A DNA stretch of 64,000 bases. Origin: Schistocerca nitens. Its lineage: Eukaryota > Arthropoda > Insecta > Orthoptera > Acrididae. Under the pieces are notes generated by a model. It was not told the DNA's origin, ran no database searches, and saw nothing but the letters and a program-made list of their open reading frames with translations. The number at the start of each line of letters is the position of its first letter. Positions within the stretch are counted from its first letter, which is position 1. Both the position numbers and the translations under genes were made by a program. Shown here piece by piece: positions 42,387-53,723 of this stretch. The stretch spans positions 17,993,140 to 18,057,139 of the forward strand of contig NC_064623.1 of assembly GCF_023898315.1 (NCBI RefSeq), given 5' to 3'.

Positions 42387-43760
42387 AATAAATTCACTTT
42401 AAGCCACTGACGGATCTTTAACACTAATACACACACGAATAATTATCCCCTCCAAAAGTAAACATATAATTACACAAAACACCGAAGGTATCTCATGTGC
42501 ACATGGGTTCGATATTCCGCTCAGAGCTACACAGGATGCTTGCACAATAGGCCTTACCTTACTTATTTTTCTTTATCGCAATCCTTTTTCTTTTCTACAC
42601 TTTTTCCTCTCCAGATCTCCTCAGGGTGTGGTTTTGTTGTTGTACATGTAAAAGAATTCATACAACCATTAATATTTTACAACAGTTAGACACATACATA
42701 ATTACATTCATTACAATAGAGTCAGATTTAGTAAATTTCGTATTTTCTTTGATCGGGCCCCAAAGTTGCGGCGTCAATCTCACGTCCGTCGGCCGTCGTA
42801 ATTTAATATATTATTATTGTTATTATTATTTTTTGATTGTTGCCGACTTACGTGGTGGGCTTTAATAAAAATGATAGTTCATTTAATTTTGATTTTACGA
42901 TTAAATGCTTTCCTGAAGTTCTCCTTTTTAACAATATTAATTTCAAATTATTTGTTACGTCAATGAATGTTAAAGACTCGCTGAATCTTAAAACATGAGC
43001 ATATAAGTTGAACAATGTAATAAACTTTTCATATTAATTTCCTCGGCTAGTCAGTTCACCTTAAAGCAAGAAATCTTTAGTTACTAATTAAAATTGCGGC
43101 CCACACACGCGCGAGAGTATTTTTCTTACCTCCGTTAACCATTGTATTGTAGTCGGAGTCCTGGCTCTGGCTGTCGGCTACGGTACTGAAAATAAGAATC
43201 TTAAAGCTACGTATTTCTGCACCTTCGTGCGGCTGTGGAGAAAAATTAATATTATGTTAATAGCGGGCGAGTTTTCCGCTTCCGCTAATTTTTCATAAGT
43301 TAATATCGCCACGTAATGGCGTCGTTGGCTGCATCGGCCGCTGCGATTGTTGAACTGTAAATTACTTGAATGCAGGTTAATTCAAGGAAGGCGGACATGA
43401 AATCGGGATCACCTCTTACAAATTAAAGGTGCACAATATTATTCAATTGATGTATTATCTGCTTAACTCATACAATTATGCTTACATTTGCCAGCACTCG
43501 CAAGATGTCCGTCTGTACATCATCAAGACAAGTGAAGAAGTGAAGTCGAGTAAAAAAATTAACAAAAGAGCGTATCTTGCCGTCTCTTTAGATCATTTTG
43601 AACCATAAATTATTTCTTTGCATTGCATTTCTCGACAGAGAAATTATTGTTTTACGGCTACATGATAAAAATATATTATTCAATTTTTAAATGTCTCTTC
43701 TTTATAAATACTGTTTTTTAAGTCTTTTCGTAATATAGCACTGGGGACGCTATATCTAGT
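42387..43760. other. AT-rich leader/possible 5' LTR of the gag element
   Basis: No gene. This is upstream of gag on minus, where leader, primer-binding site and LTR would lie. TTTGGGGCCCGATC on minus at about 42751-42764 could be a primer-binding site, but no second LTR is in the window for comparison, so no LTR is called. Confidence 0.3.
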
Positions 43761-43761
43761 A

Positions 43762-43917
43762 GTGTAGGTTTTCCGTGATTTCCCTTTGCAGCTAAAGGCA
43801 AATGGAGGGATGGTTCCCTCGAAACGAGACACAGGACTTCCTTTCCCGTCCTTGCCCAATCCGATGGCACGGATGACCTCGCTATTTACTCCCTTCCCCA
43901 AATAAGTCAACCAACCA
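43762..43917 (+). mobile_element. SINE body fragment (family 4)
   Basis: TTTCCGTGATTTCCCTTTGC, GGCAAATGGAGGGATGGTTC, CTTCCTTTCCCGTCCTTGCC, CCGATGGCACGGATGACCTC, ending AACCAACCAAC. No tRNA head; the ending and order suit a 5'-truncated SINE. Confidence 0.6.
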
Positions 43918-43939
43918 ACATGGTCCGCATGGGTATGTG

Positions 43940-44665
43940 CGTGCTTGTGTCGATCCACTGTGGTTTCCAGACTGACCAGATCACCCAGGCAATGTTCTCC
44001 GTCCTGGACCCTTCCGAAAGTTCTTGCATGGTACTTACTTACAGACTTTTCACGCCATACACGCCAACGCCCCTCTGTTCAGTGGTGCATAATTCATCTG
44101 AAAAGCCCACCTGTCGCGTTGCGTTGCTGGCGTGCAAATTCCAGCTTTCATCGGCGATGAAGAGTAGTCAGCATGGGCGCATGATCGAGGCGCCTACACG
44201 CAGGAACGATCGCTGACCGGCCTAAAGTAGACGCTGTCGGTAGCCCGTTAGTTTATCTGGGCGGTTAGTTGCTAGACATTTGCACGTCCACTCTTCCGTA
44301 CAGCTCTCCTCATCCGTCGTCGTTCACCATCGTCATCTATGGCCTGTGGTACACCGCAGTTGCCTCGGTGCCGGTTTCGGATAGCGCCATTTTTCCCCGC
44401 ACTGTATACTTTAACCATGGTGGCACGCGAATAGTTTACAAACTTAGCGGTTTCGGAAACGTTTCCGCCATTGGCCCAAAAGTCAATGATTTAGCCCTTT
44501 TGGACAGATACATCGCTCAGTTTCCGCATTACGACGACGCCAGCACTGTTTTCCGAGTCCCTCTACATGCTTTACATACCCTGCCACCTGCTGTCTGTGA
44601 ATGGCCACTGCACGTCGACGTTGTACATATGTGGTGGTCACATTTATGTGGCTGGACTGTACATA
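43940..44665 (-). mobile_element. Probable DNA-transposon fossil
   Basis: Right edge GTGGTCACATTTATGTGGCT, GGACTGTACA looks like a terminal repeat. On minus near 44150 a decayed stretch DESWNLHASNATRQVGFSDE recalls a Tc1 DESxxxL block. The plus-strand frame 44269-44754 is long but motif-free and runs through the supposed terminus, so it is not called as a gene. No left terminus found. Confidence 0.3.
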
Positions 44666-44759
44666 AATCAAACCTTATGAAAGAAGGAAAGCAATTTCGT
44701 CAATTTTTAATACATAATGCCAAATCTGGAAATCTGTATATTCTAGAAAAGTAAATTCA

Positions 44760-45320
44760 ATGTTAGTTTGCACTATTGAAGAGAGAAATGGTGTCCTTAT
44801 TTCTGACACTGACGTAAACTTCTGTCGCTGAAGTAAAAACACTAACAGTGTCATCTAATGATTTTTGGTGTATTACGCCGTCTCTAAAATAATAAGCTGA
44901 GCAGAATCCTAAAATTTTTATTCCGATACTTTTTTTAATGATCCAATTGTGATGAACCAAAGCCAGTGCGATGCTCCGGGCTATGCTGAAGTTACCCGGA
45001 AAAAACCAATGAAGATTCGTCAAATCGTTTTGAGGATTAGCGTGTTCAAACAGTCACGGTGATTTTCAAAATGGCGCTAAGCACTATGGGACTTACCATC
45101 CTAGGTCATCAGTCCACGGCGATTTTACAGTATTATTATTAGTACATATAGAAATTTTTTTTGCTGTATTGCCCACTGTCGAACTGCAGACGGTCAGCCG
45201 TTTTTCTTTGGTCTGCTGGTGTCACTTGAACATTTGTAACTGCTTCAGTTTTTGCGAAGGAAGTGAGAACGGTACATCCGCCCTCGAACAAAAGTGAAAC
45301 AAGAAGTACGAGCTAGTCGG
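44760..45320. other. Unassigned DNA with a SINE scrap
   Basis: No gene. 45067-45116 matches the 3' end of a family 1 SINE on minus (GCGCTAAGCACTATGGGACT, GGTCATCAGTCC). Confidence 0.5.
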
Positions 45321-45324
45321 ACGC

Positions 45325-45343
45325 ACACAAACACACACACACA

Positions 45344-45387
<44 letters not shown>
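45325..45387. repeat. CA microsatellite, interrupted
   Basis: CA units with CAAACA and CAGACA interruptions in the first third. Confidence 0.9.
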
Positions 45388-45390
<3 letters not shown>

Positions 45391-45680
45391 CAAAAATAAA
45401 ATGTCACTCACTTGCAGACACAGGAAAGCAACACGGTTGTTTTACAACATAATAACGGCTATGAACGCCTTATGTGACAAGATGGCGCACGAAAGCATGC
45501 TCACTAGCGTAAATTAATTAGTTTTTCTTCACGGTAGAACAGCAAAAACCAAATTGTTATTACCTTTTCATTCGATAGGAGTTTCACGTAACACAAAACC
45601 TTCACAAATATTATGGACAAGTTATATTCCGTCGTAGGTATTCGTACCACTTATGTACTGTAACATTTTTTGACGAGTTA

Positions 45681-46396
45681 TCACTCTTGTGACTGGTTTG
45701 ATGCGGCCCGCCACAAATTCCTCTCCTGTGCCAACCTTTTCATTTCAGAGTAGCACTTGCAACCTACGTCCTCAACTACTTGCTGGGTGTATCCCAACCT
45801 TTGACTTCCTTCTACAATTTTGTTACCCTCTAAGCTCCCTTTAGTGCAATGGAAGTTATTCCATAATGTCTTAACAGATGTCCTGTCATCCAGTTCTTTC
45901 TTCTTGTCAGTATTTTCCACATACTCCTTCGCTCTCCGATTCTGCGCAGAGCATCCTCATTCCTTATCTTATCAATCCACCTAATTTTGAACATTCTTTT
46001 GTCGCACCATATCACATATGGTTCGATTCCCTTCTGTTCCGATTTAGTCATAGTCCATGTCTCACTGCCATACAACGCTGCGCTCTAAACGTACATTCTC
46101 ACAAATTTCTTCCTCAAATTAAGGCCTATGTTTTTGATACTAGTAGACTTCTCTTGGCCAGGAATGTCCTTTTTGCTAGTGCTAGTCTGCTCTTTTATGT
46201 CTTCCTTGCTGTGATCATCATTGGTTATTTTGCTGCCTAGATAGCGCAATTGCTTAACTTCATCTAGTTCCTGATCCCCAATTATGACGATAACTTTCTC
46301 GCCGTTCTCATTTCTGCTACTTCTCATCACTTTCGTCTTCCTTCGAATTACTCTCAACGCATAATTTGTACTCATTATATGGTTTATTTCGTTCAA
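45681..46396 (-). mobile_element. LINE (family B) ORF2 C-terminal half
   Basis: Minus strand, in order: MSTNYALRVIRRKTKVMRSS, LDEVKQLRYLGSKITNDD (the FxYLGSxIT block after the RT palm), LNLRKKFVRMYV, MYGSETWTMTKSEQKGIE, KRMFKIRWIDKIRNEDALRR, WMTGHLLRHYGITSIALKGA, then QRLGYTQQVVEDVGCKCYSE and RNLWRAASN. Two frameshifts (near 46080 and 45860). Catalytic motifs lie upstream of the fragment. Homologous to 30500-30945 and 52670-53460. Confidence 0.9.
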
Positions 46397-46399
46397 CAG

Positions 46400-46779
46400 A
46401 TCTTGTACCGTAATTCTTCATCGCTTTCACGTGACTACAAACTCGAGCGACAGCTGTCGATCGTGTATTAACGGCGTTCTTCCACTGCGTTCGCAAGTAA
46501 GAGAATGCGAGAGGTCTGTGGGTGGCTAACGCACCCATCGCTGCATATGGGGGATTGAACGCACTGTTGGGTACCACAGTGAAACAGGAAGTGGTGTGTC
46601 TTGAATCTCTAATGTTTACTATACGTTGACTGGTCGGGTGCATGATCAGAACTGTGGAACCTACCACATTTTAATGGTAACATATGAGTCGAATCGATAT
46701 GCACAGGACAGGTAGTAGCTTAACCTTGTATGTGCTGCGTAATTCATACTGACATTGGAAGGAGGGACGATTTTGGTAC
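46400..46779. other. Unassigned DNA
   Basis: No supported gene; the minus frame 46667-46317 crosses into the LINE and has no motif. Confidence 0.4.
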
Positions 46780-46915
46780 CTGCAGAGAAGTCACAACGGA
46801 AGTTCCACAGGGTTGAGTTGTGGGCCCACATTTACTCCATATGCATGTGAATGACATTCCACGTAAGACTCATCAAGTGGAAACAGCGCGATTTGCAGAC
46901 CTCTTTAAATAACCG
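46780..46915 (+). pseudogene. LINE RT fragment
   Basis: One frame reads REVTTEVPQG, stop, VVGPHLLHMHVNDIPRKTHQ, ETARFADLF: the SGVPQGSxLGPxLFxxYxNDIP...FADD blocks of a non-LTR RT. Only about 45 codons. Confidence 0.65.
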
Positions 46916-47223
46916 ATAAAACCTGTTCCAGTTGAACGCACTGTGTTCATCCAATAAATTTAGCCGATTTTTTTCTTTTGGTGATTAACTTTATTTGACA
47001 CTGTTGGGAAATACTTTGGTGTCTTTTTTATTTTTTTGACAGATATCATGATGCTCGCGTGTGACTCGAACTGTGTATTACCCATGGATATACTAGTTAA
47101 AGTGGACTCTGTGTCCACGACAGGCCGTCCCTGAATTTGTCCAATCTGTGGCCAACCGGTTGTGCGGACTGGTTCAGAGATACATCCCAAGATAAAGAGA
47201 AAAAAAAGGTACCACACGGAGGA
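46916..47223. other. Unassigned DNA
   Basis: No gene or repeat recognised; T-rich on the minus frame. Confidence 0.4.
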
Positions 47224-47236
47224 AACATCCCAACGG

Positions 47237-47393
47237 CATGGACTGTGCGGATGCTCCCGGTGGGGGTTCGAGTCCTCCCTCGGGCATGGGTGTGTGTGTT
47301 TGCCGTTAGGATAATTTAGGTTAAGTAGTGTGTAAGCTTAGGGACTGATGACCTTAGCATTTAAGTCCCATAAGATTTCACATACATTTTTTG
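47237..47393 (+). mobile_element. SINE family 2, 5'-truncated, 13-bp TSD
   Basis: Begins inside the head (CATGGACTGTGCGGATGCTC), keeps B box GGTTCGAGTCC and the full body. Perfect duplication AACATCCCAACGG at 47224-47236 and 47394-47406, which shows truncation happened on insertion. Confidence 0.95.
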
Positions 47394-47478
47394 AACATCC
47401 CAACGGGACGGAAATCAGTTGATGTGATGTACATCTACCGACCAGCAAATGATTACGATTTCATAAAAATTGTATGAT

Positions 47479-48237
47479 TTATTCAAGAGAAAGAGCTCCA
47501 CAAACTGAGCTAATCAATAACGCGTTGGTCCACCAGTGGCCGTTATGCAAGCATTTGGCATTGGCATTGATTGAGAGGATTTGTTGCATGTCCTCGTGAG
47601 GGATATTGTGCCACATTCTGTCAAGGTGGCGCGCTAGATCGTCAAAATCCCGAGCTGGTTGGATGTACCTGCCCTTAATTCTGTAAACGGTCTCAGTTGG
47701 GGAGAGATCCGGCGACCTTCCTGCCCAAGGTAGGGTTTCACAAGCGCGAAGACAAGCAGTATAAAGTCTAGGCGTGTAAGTACGGGCGTTATTTTGCTGA
47801 AATGTAAGACCAGGAGGGTCTGCCACGAAGTGCAACAAAACGGAGCTTAGAATATCTGTGCTGTTAGGGTGCCACGGATGACGACCACAGGTGGCCAGCT
47901 GTGAAATGAACTGCCACCCCAGACCATCAGTCCTGGCTGACTGGTTCTATGGCCCGCGGCAGTCAGGTTCGTATCCCACCATTGACCAGGAGCCTCTAAA
48001 CACGTCATCACTGGTCGTCTAGGCTCAGTTCGCAGCAAGACTCGTAGCTGAAGACGATTACACTTCAGTCGACGAGATTCCAGGCCGAATGTGTTGGACA
48101 CCACTGCAAGCAGGCTTGTTGGCGTACAGAGGTCAGTGTCAGTCTGTGCAAGGGCGCTGTGAGCTCAGACCCCTTTCCGTGAGCCGCCTGCTAATGGTGC
48201 TTGTGGTCACTGAAGCACCTGTCGCACGCTGGATCGG

Positions 48238-48295
<58 letters not shown>

Positions 48296-48690
48296 TCTGG
48301 TGCTCTGAGTGTCTCTCTGACGACTGCGCGGTCCCCACATTCTGTCGCCTCTCTAGGTCTACCGCTTCCTTCTTGACGTTGTGTTCAGCCACGGTTCACC
48401 CATTCCTACCAACATCGCCGCATAGTGGCTTTACTCCTATTCAAATGTCGAGCGATTCGCCGATTACTGCAACCTGGTTCTTCGTGCCCAAGCACAAGTG
48501 CTCTGTCAAACGATGGTATCTGCGTATATCGTTCATACGTCTGTCTCCATAGCATGGGTACTTTCCAACAGAGTACCGGAATGAAATTCGCAAAGACTGC
48601 ATCTCCTGTTGTCGACATGTTCCCTGTTCACTATCCTTGCCCCCTGTCCTGCTGCGCTGCAGCGTCACATATTCAGCCATCGGCCGCCAG
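47479..48690 (-). pseudogene. Tc1-like transposase fossil, family 4
   Basis: Minus strand, three frames. N-terminal (48618-48406): QIPSFDRALVLGHEEPGCSN, RRIARHLNRSKATMRRCW. Middle (48104-47847): TEPRRPVMTCLEAPGQWWDT, GLMVWGGSSFHSWPPVVVIR. C-terminal (47838-47479): LTFQQNNARTYTPRL (second Asp replaced by Asn), AGRSPDLSPTETVYRIKGRY (Glu kept), DDLARHLDRMWHNIPHEDMQ. An ATG/GAT microsatellite interrupts the N-terminal part at 48238-48294. Confidence 0.8.
48238..48294. repeat. GAT trinucleotide repeat
   Basis: About 18-19 perfect units, inside the family 4 Tc1 coding region; it reads poly-Asp on plus and poly-His on minus. Confidence 0.95.
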
Positions 48691-49224
48691 AGTTTACAAT
48701 TTTGAATTTTGCGTTTTCCATAGATATTTGTATGAGTATCGATTTGTGACCCGCTTGCAAAAATTGTTCGTGGTGCGTCTTTTTTTTTTTTGTCTTAGAG
48801 TGTATTCACAGTTAATCTTCAACCCGATGAGAGTCAACAGCAGGATTTAGTTTAACCTCGGTTGTCTACTGCTCGGTGCCATCCCACAGCGCAGGACACG
48901 TCTGTGGAATAAATCCCACATTTCACAGAGAATGTCACGAAGCTGATGTGAGTTTGATAAAAGGAGCTCTTAAAGATCCATATAGTCAAAAGCAAGAGAT
49001 ACGCGATTTATATTTTCAATTAGCAGGATGAATTATAAGAAAATTCAGTACGTCGCTCTTAAAGAAGCGAAAATGGCTTTTGTTTCTGATTATCATGAGG
49101 AGATATGTAACCTGTCCAGCCAGATGGTTACTATTAATACTAGGAGCATAATCAGGGGTTCAGATCTTCATAGAGCGTAACCGGAATGACGTAAATTTGT
49201 TAGATAAATGACTCAAACATAATT
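48691..49224. other. Unassigned DNA
   Basis: No gene seen; a T run at 48779-48791. Confidence 0.4.
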
Positions 49225-49458
49225 TACACTACTGGCCATTAAAATTGCTACACGACGAAGATGACGTGCAACAAACGCGAAATTTAACCGACAGGAAGAA
49301 GAGGTTGGGATATGCAAATGATTAGCTTTTCAGAGCATTCACACAAGGTTAGCGACGGTGGCGACATCTACAACGTGCTGACATGAGGAAAGTTTCCAAC
49401 CGATTTCTCATACACAAACAGCAGTTGCCCGGCGTTGCCTGTGTGAAACGTTGTTGTG

Positions 49459-50445
49459 ATGCCTCGTATAAGTAGGAGAAATGCGTACCATCACGTTTCC
49501 GACTTTGATAAAGGTCGGATCGTAGCCAATCGCGATTGCGGTTTATCGTATCGCGACACTGCTGCTCGCGTTGGTCGAGATCCAATGACTGGTAGCACAA
49601 TATGGAATCGGTGGGTTCAGGAGGGTAATACGGAACGCCGTGCTGGATCCCAACGGCCTCGTATCACTAGCAGTCGAGATGACAGGCGTCTTATCCGCAT
49701 GGCTGTAACGGATCGTGCAGCCTCGTCTCGATCCCTCAGTCAACAGATGGGGACATTTGCAAGACAACAACCATCTGCAAGAACAGTTCGACGACGTTTG
49801 CAGCAGCATGGACTGTCAGCTCGGAGACCATGGCTGCGGTTACCCTTGACGCTGAATCACAGACAGGAGCTCCTGCGATGGTGTACTCAACGACGAACCT
49901 TGGTGCACGAGTGGCAAAACGTCATTATTTCGGATGAATCCAGGTTCCGTTTACAGCATCATGATGGTCGCATCCGTGTTTGGCGACGTCGCGGTGAATG
50001 CACATTGGAAGCGTGTATTCGTCATCGCCATACTGGCGTATCACCCGGCGTGATGGTATTGGGTGCCATTGGTTACACGTCTCGGTCACCTCTTGTTCGC
50101 ATTGACGGCACTTTGAACAGTGGACGTTACATTTCAGATGTGTTACGGACCGTGGCTCAACCCTCTATTCGATCCCTGCGAAACCCTCCATTTCAGCAGG
50201 ATACTGCACGACCGCATGTTGCAGGTCCTTTACGGGCCTTTCTGGGTACAGAAAATGTTCGACTGCTGCCCTGGCCAGCGCATTCTCCGGATCTCTCACC
50301 AATTGAAAACGTCTGGTCAATGGTGGCCGAGCAACTGGCTCTTCACAATAAGCCAGTCACTACTCTTGATGAACTGTGGCATCGTGTTGAAGCTGGCTCT
50401 ATCCTTCGTTCGATCCCTGCGAAACCCTACATTTCATCAGGATAA
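49459..50445 (+). pseudogene. Tc1 transposase, triad intact but C-terminus displaced
   Basis: 328-codon open frame from ATG 49459. Both HTH regions are present. Catalytic Asp in ISDESRF, Asp in FQQDTARPH (Thr replaces Asn) and Glu in SPDLSPIENVW are all kept at DD34E spacing. At about 50396 the frame enters the tandem duplication out of phase and ends after GSILRSIPAKPYISSG, losing the normal ending. The second duplicate and true C-terminus (ITARGGCFGY, stop 50738-50740) continue in frame 2. Best-kept of the three copies but not expected to be normal. Confidence 0.9.
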
Positions 50446-50636
50446 TGCACGACCGCATGTTGCAGGTCCTGTACGGGCCCTTCTGGATACAGAAAATGTT
50501 CGACTGCTGCCTTGGCTAGCACATTCTCCAGATCTCTCACCAATTGAAAACGTCTGCTCAATGATGGCCGAGCAACTGGCTCGTCACAATACGCCAGTCA
50601 CTACTCTTGACGTACTGTGGCATCGTGTTGAAGCTG
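50155..50636. repeat. Tandem 241-bp duplication inside Tc1
   Basis: The segment starting near CGATCCCTGCGAAACCCT at 50170 recurs at 50411 with only scattered differences. It encodes the second Asp and the Glu blocks, so these appear twice (QQDTARPH/SPIENVW and HQDNARPH/SPIENVC). 241 is not a multiple of three, hence the frame change. Confidence 0.93.
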
Positions 50637-50877
50637 CATGGGCAGCTGTACCTGTACACGCCATCCAAGCTCTGTTTGACTCAATACCCAGGAGTATCAA
50701 GGCCGTTATTACGGCCAGAGGTGGTTGTTTTGGGTACTGATTTCTCAGGATCTATGCACCAAAATTGCGTGAAAATGTAATAACGTGTCAGGTCTAGTAC
50801 AATATATTTATCTAATGAATACCCGTTTATCATCTGCATTTCTTCTTTGTGTAGCAATTTTAATGGCCGGTAGTATA

Positions 50878-51792
50878 ATAATCCTTCTGATTAAGAGAGA
50901 ACTGCAGCAAGTAGCGAAGCCAGCAATGCTTCGCAACTGTTGGAAATCGGACATACATCGTAAGCTCCGTCCCCTCTCCCTCTCTCACCACCTTCCCCTC
51001 CACCCTCTCTTTGTTCTTCCACTCATCCTCCCCCTTTCTCTGTCAATCACCTCTTGCTTCTGCCTTTCTGTGTCTTTTTCCTCCTAACCCGTCTCTCTTT
51101 CCATCTCCTCCTTACCCATTACTCTGTTCATTTTCTTCCCCCTCTCTATCAAATTCCTCTTCCACCATCTTCTGAACTTTGTTTAGTGGTGACTGAAAGG
51201 AACTTTGGAAATTGGAGAACCTTAAGCTGAATGGATAAATTGGTATACGGGGAATGAGGCAGACCTCTTCAGCTGATAGATCTGTTAGAATACTAGCCTC
51301 AACGACAGTATTTCACATCGTTTTAATCTGCGAAAGCGTAGAATTACAAAGTTTCGGACGATTCAGATTCCGTAGTAGTATTCTAGTCATAAGCGGATAA
51401 TTATATGGTTTTCCTTTTTTTTGCTGAAACCGATTGCGCGGTATAACACCAAAACTTCGCATTGTTGTGTATGTAAATTTTGTACAAAATTATACTAGCA
51501 TATAAGGAGAAAGAATTTGTCCAATGTTTTAAATGCCCTGATGTCATAGTTAAAAGTTGACTGCGAGAAAGCAAATTAATAATCAAATTTTCACAGCACA
51601 GCATTTCCTTCCCGCAGTCTGGTTTAACAGCGTACCGGCTCAGTGTTTCCTTAAAAACTATGTAGCCTATGTCCGTCTCAGTGTTTGCTATTGTGCAAAA
51701 ATATGAAGTAAATCGATCAAGAACTTTCAGAGATTTTTGCTAAGAATTTTTCTGTGTAGTATGTTATGAGTATATATTACATATGTTGAAGC
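50878..51792. other. Unassigned DNA with polypyrimidine block
   Basis: No gene. 50958-51165 is strongly C/T-rich on plus (CCCCTCTCCCTCTCTCACC and similar). The rest is AT-rich without recognised motifs. Confidence 0.45.
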
Positions 51793-51972
51793 AGGCCGCT
51801 GTGGCCGAGCGGTTCTAGGGGCTTCAGCTCGGAACCGCGCGACTGCTACGGTCGCAGGTTCAAATCCTGCCTCGGGCATGGATGTGTGTGATGTCCTTAG
51901 GTTAGTCAGGTTTAAGTAGTCCTAAGTTCTAGGGGACTTATGACCTCAGCAGTTAAGTACCATAGTGCTCAG
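51793..51972 (+). mobile_element. SINE family 1a, nearly full length
   Basis: Head GCCGCTGTGGCCGAGCGGTT, B box GGTTCAAATCC, body to CATAGTGCTCAGA. No certain target duplication. Confidence 0.88.
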
Positions 51973-52348
51973 ATAATCACGCTACTCGAACAAAACATTT
52001 GGACTCATATCTCCTACATGATTTTCAATATAAATCAATGCGAACTGATTGCTACAGAGACAGCAGAAGGAACTAGGCCTATTTGAGTGGACATGTCTCA
52101 CCTAAAGGCACATCAGTTTTGTTGTGCATAGTCTTAAACATCGCTCTATGCGAACAACCAGCCAAATACACAAAAAAATGCCCTTATTCTGTACATGTTT
52201 ATACCTTTTTTGTTATCAGAACGGTGTAATGATAGAATATTCGAAAGGAAATCCCTGTGTTGACCCCAAATCCACAGTTTCGATAGATGATCAAAAAATG
52301 TTTATCGGTAGTCTAATTTGAAATCTTTTTAAAACTTTTTGTCGCTTG
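51973..52348. other. Unassigned DNA
   Basis: No gene supported; the plus frame 52124-52321 has no motif. Confidence 0.4.
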
Positions 52349-52357
52349 CATCGTTGA

Positions 52358-52556
52358 ATGGTTCAAATGGCTCTAAGCACTATGGGACTCAACATCTCAG
52401 GTCATCCGTCCCCTAGAACTTAGAACTACTTAAACCTAACTAGCCTAAGGACATTACGCACATCCATGCCCGAGGCAGGAGTCGAACCTGCGACCGCAGC
52501 AGCAGCGCGGATCCGGATTTAAGCGGCTAGAGCCGCTCAGCCACAGCGTCCGGCTA
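52358..52556 (-). mobile_element. SINE family 1a, full length, 9-bp TSD
   Basis: Minus strand, with head ending CGCTGTGGCTGAGCGGCTCT and B box GGTTCGACTCC. Flanks CATCGTTGA (52349-52357) and CATAGTTGA (52557-52565) form a worn duplication. Confidence 0.88.
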
Positions 52557-52669
52557 CATAGTTGACGTAAAATATTTAACACATCAACTCTTTTGTAAAT
52601 TTAATCAGAGTTCGAAGCTTTTTTACACGTTGGAGTTTGATTCTTCAAATAATTGTCGGCTTACTCATT

Positions 52670-53460
52670 GGTATACAATATACAAACGACGGATGACAGA
52701 TGTAGCGCTGGCCGGAATGGCCGAGGGGTTCTAGGTGCTACAATCTGGAAGCGCGCAACCGCTACGGACGCAGGTCCGAATCCTGCCTCGGGCATGGATG
52801 TGTGCGTTGTCCTTAGGTTAGTTAGGTTTAAGTAGTTCTAAGTTCTAGGAGACTGATGACCTCAGCAGTTAAGTCCCATAGTGCTGAGAGCCATTTGAAA
52901 CATTTTTGACAGATGTAGCAAGAAGGACATCAAAAGGAGACGAGCACTGGGAAGAAGTGCATTGCTGGCCAAGAGAGGTCTACTAGTACCAAACATAGGG
53001 CTTACTTTGAGGAAGAAATTTCTGAGAATGTACATCTGGAGCACAGCATTGTATGTTAGTGAAACATGGACTGTTGGAAAATCAGAACTGAAGAGAATCG
53101 AAGTAATTGAGATGTGGTGTTACTGACGGATGTTGAATATTAGGTGGAGTGGTAAGGTGAGGAATGAGTAAGTTCTGCGCAGAATCGGAGGGGAAAGGAA
53201 TATGTGGGAAACACTACCAAAGAAAAGGTACAGGATGATAGGACATCTGTTAAGACATGAGGGAATGAGTTCCAAGGTACTAGAAGGAGCCGCAGAGTGT
53301 AACATCTGTAGAGAAATACAGAGATTGTAATACATCCAGCAAGTAACTGAGGACGTAGGTTGCAAGTGCTACTCTGAGATGAAGATGTTGGCAAGGGTGA
53401 GAAATTTATGGCGGGCTGCTTCAAACCACTTCTGATAGAAGAAAAGAAAAATCTGGACCA
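52670..53460 (+). mobile_element. LINE (family B) ORF2 C-terminus, split by SINE
   Basis: After the SINE the frame reads KKDIKRRRALGRSALLAKRG, VPNIGLTLRKKFLRMYIWST, YVSETWTVGKSELKRIEVIE, MWCY, stop, RMLNIRWSGKVRNE, stop, VLRRIGGERNMWETL, YRMIGHLLRHEGMSSKVLEG, then QQVTEDVGCKCYSEMKMLAR. Homologous to 45681-46396. The short piece before the SINE (TTDDRC region, about 52670-52706) probably belongs to it. Confidence 0.88.
52707..52906 (+). mobile_element. SINE family 1a inside LINE B, 13-bp TSD
   Basis: Full length with head GCTGGCCGGAATGGCCGAGG and body ending GAGAGCCATTTGAAACATTT. Perfect duplication TGACAGATGTAGC at 52694-52706 and 52907-52919. Confidence 0.95.
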
Positions 53461-53667
53461 TAAGGCTTGCCTTTTATAAGGGACTTAAGCTGCCTCGCTA
53501 GACCGAGGGATTCTGCTTCTTAAATTACCGATGTTGCAGGTGTTTTTGATTCGAATTCGAGAATGTTTACTGCATCCTCTTTCGGGAAGGAAAACGACGT
53601 TGTTACAGACGCAACATAGTGGCATCAACAAGGAGGTCATCGTTGTGAGGGAGAGAGATAAGAGTGT

Positions 53668-53668
<1 letters not shown>

Positions 53669-53722
<54 letters not shown>
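53669..53722. repeat. GT microsatellite
   Basis: Uninterrupted GT run of about 27 units. Confidence 0.95.

Positions 53723-53723
<1 letters not shown>

Larger units (their letters stand above)
49227..50875 (+). mobile_element. Tc1-like element, copy 3 (1649 bp, internal duplication)
   Basis: TIRs CACTACTGGCCATTAAAATT and complement of ATTTTAATGGCCGGTAGTA, flanked by TA (49225-49226 and 50876-50877). About 250 bp longer than the other copies because a 241-bp segment of the transposase gene is repeated in tandem. Confidence 0.93.

Noticed and set aside
42751..42770. Primer-binding site of the gag element
   Set aside because: TTTGGGGCCCGATC is only suggestive; without a second LTR the boundary and the tRNA cannot be fixed.
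44269..44754. 161-aa plus-strand open frame
   Set aside because: No motif or start context; it crosses a terminal-repeat-like edge at 44640-44665 and is more likely antisense to a decayed transposon.
45222..45407. Minus frame with alternating Cys-Val
   Set aside because: Product of the CA microsatellite.
48089..48392. Poly-Asp (plus) and poly-His (minus) open frames
   Set aside because: They are readings of a GAT microsatellite inside a Tc1 fossil.
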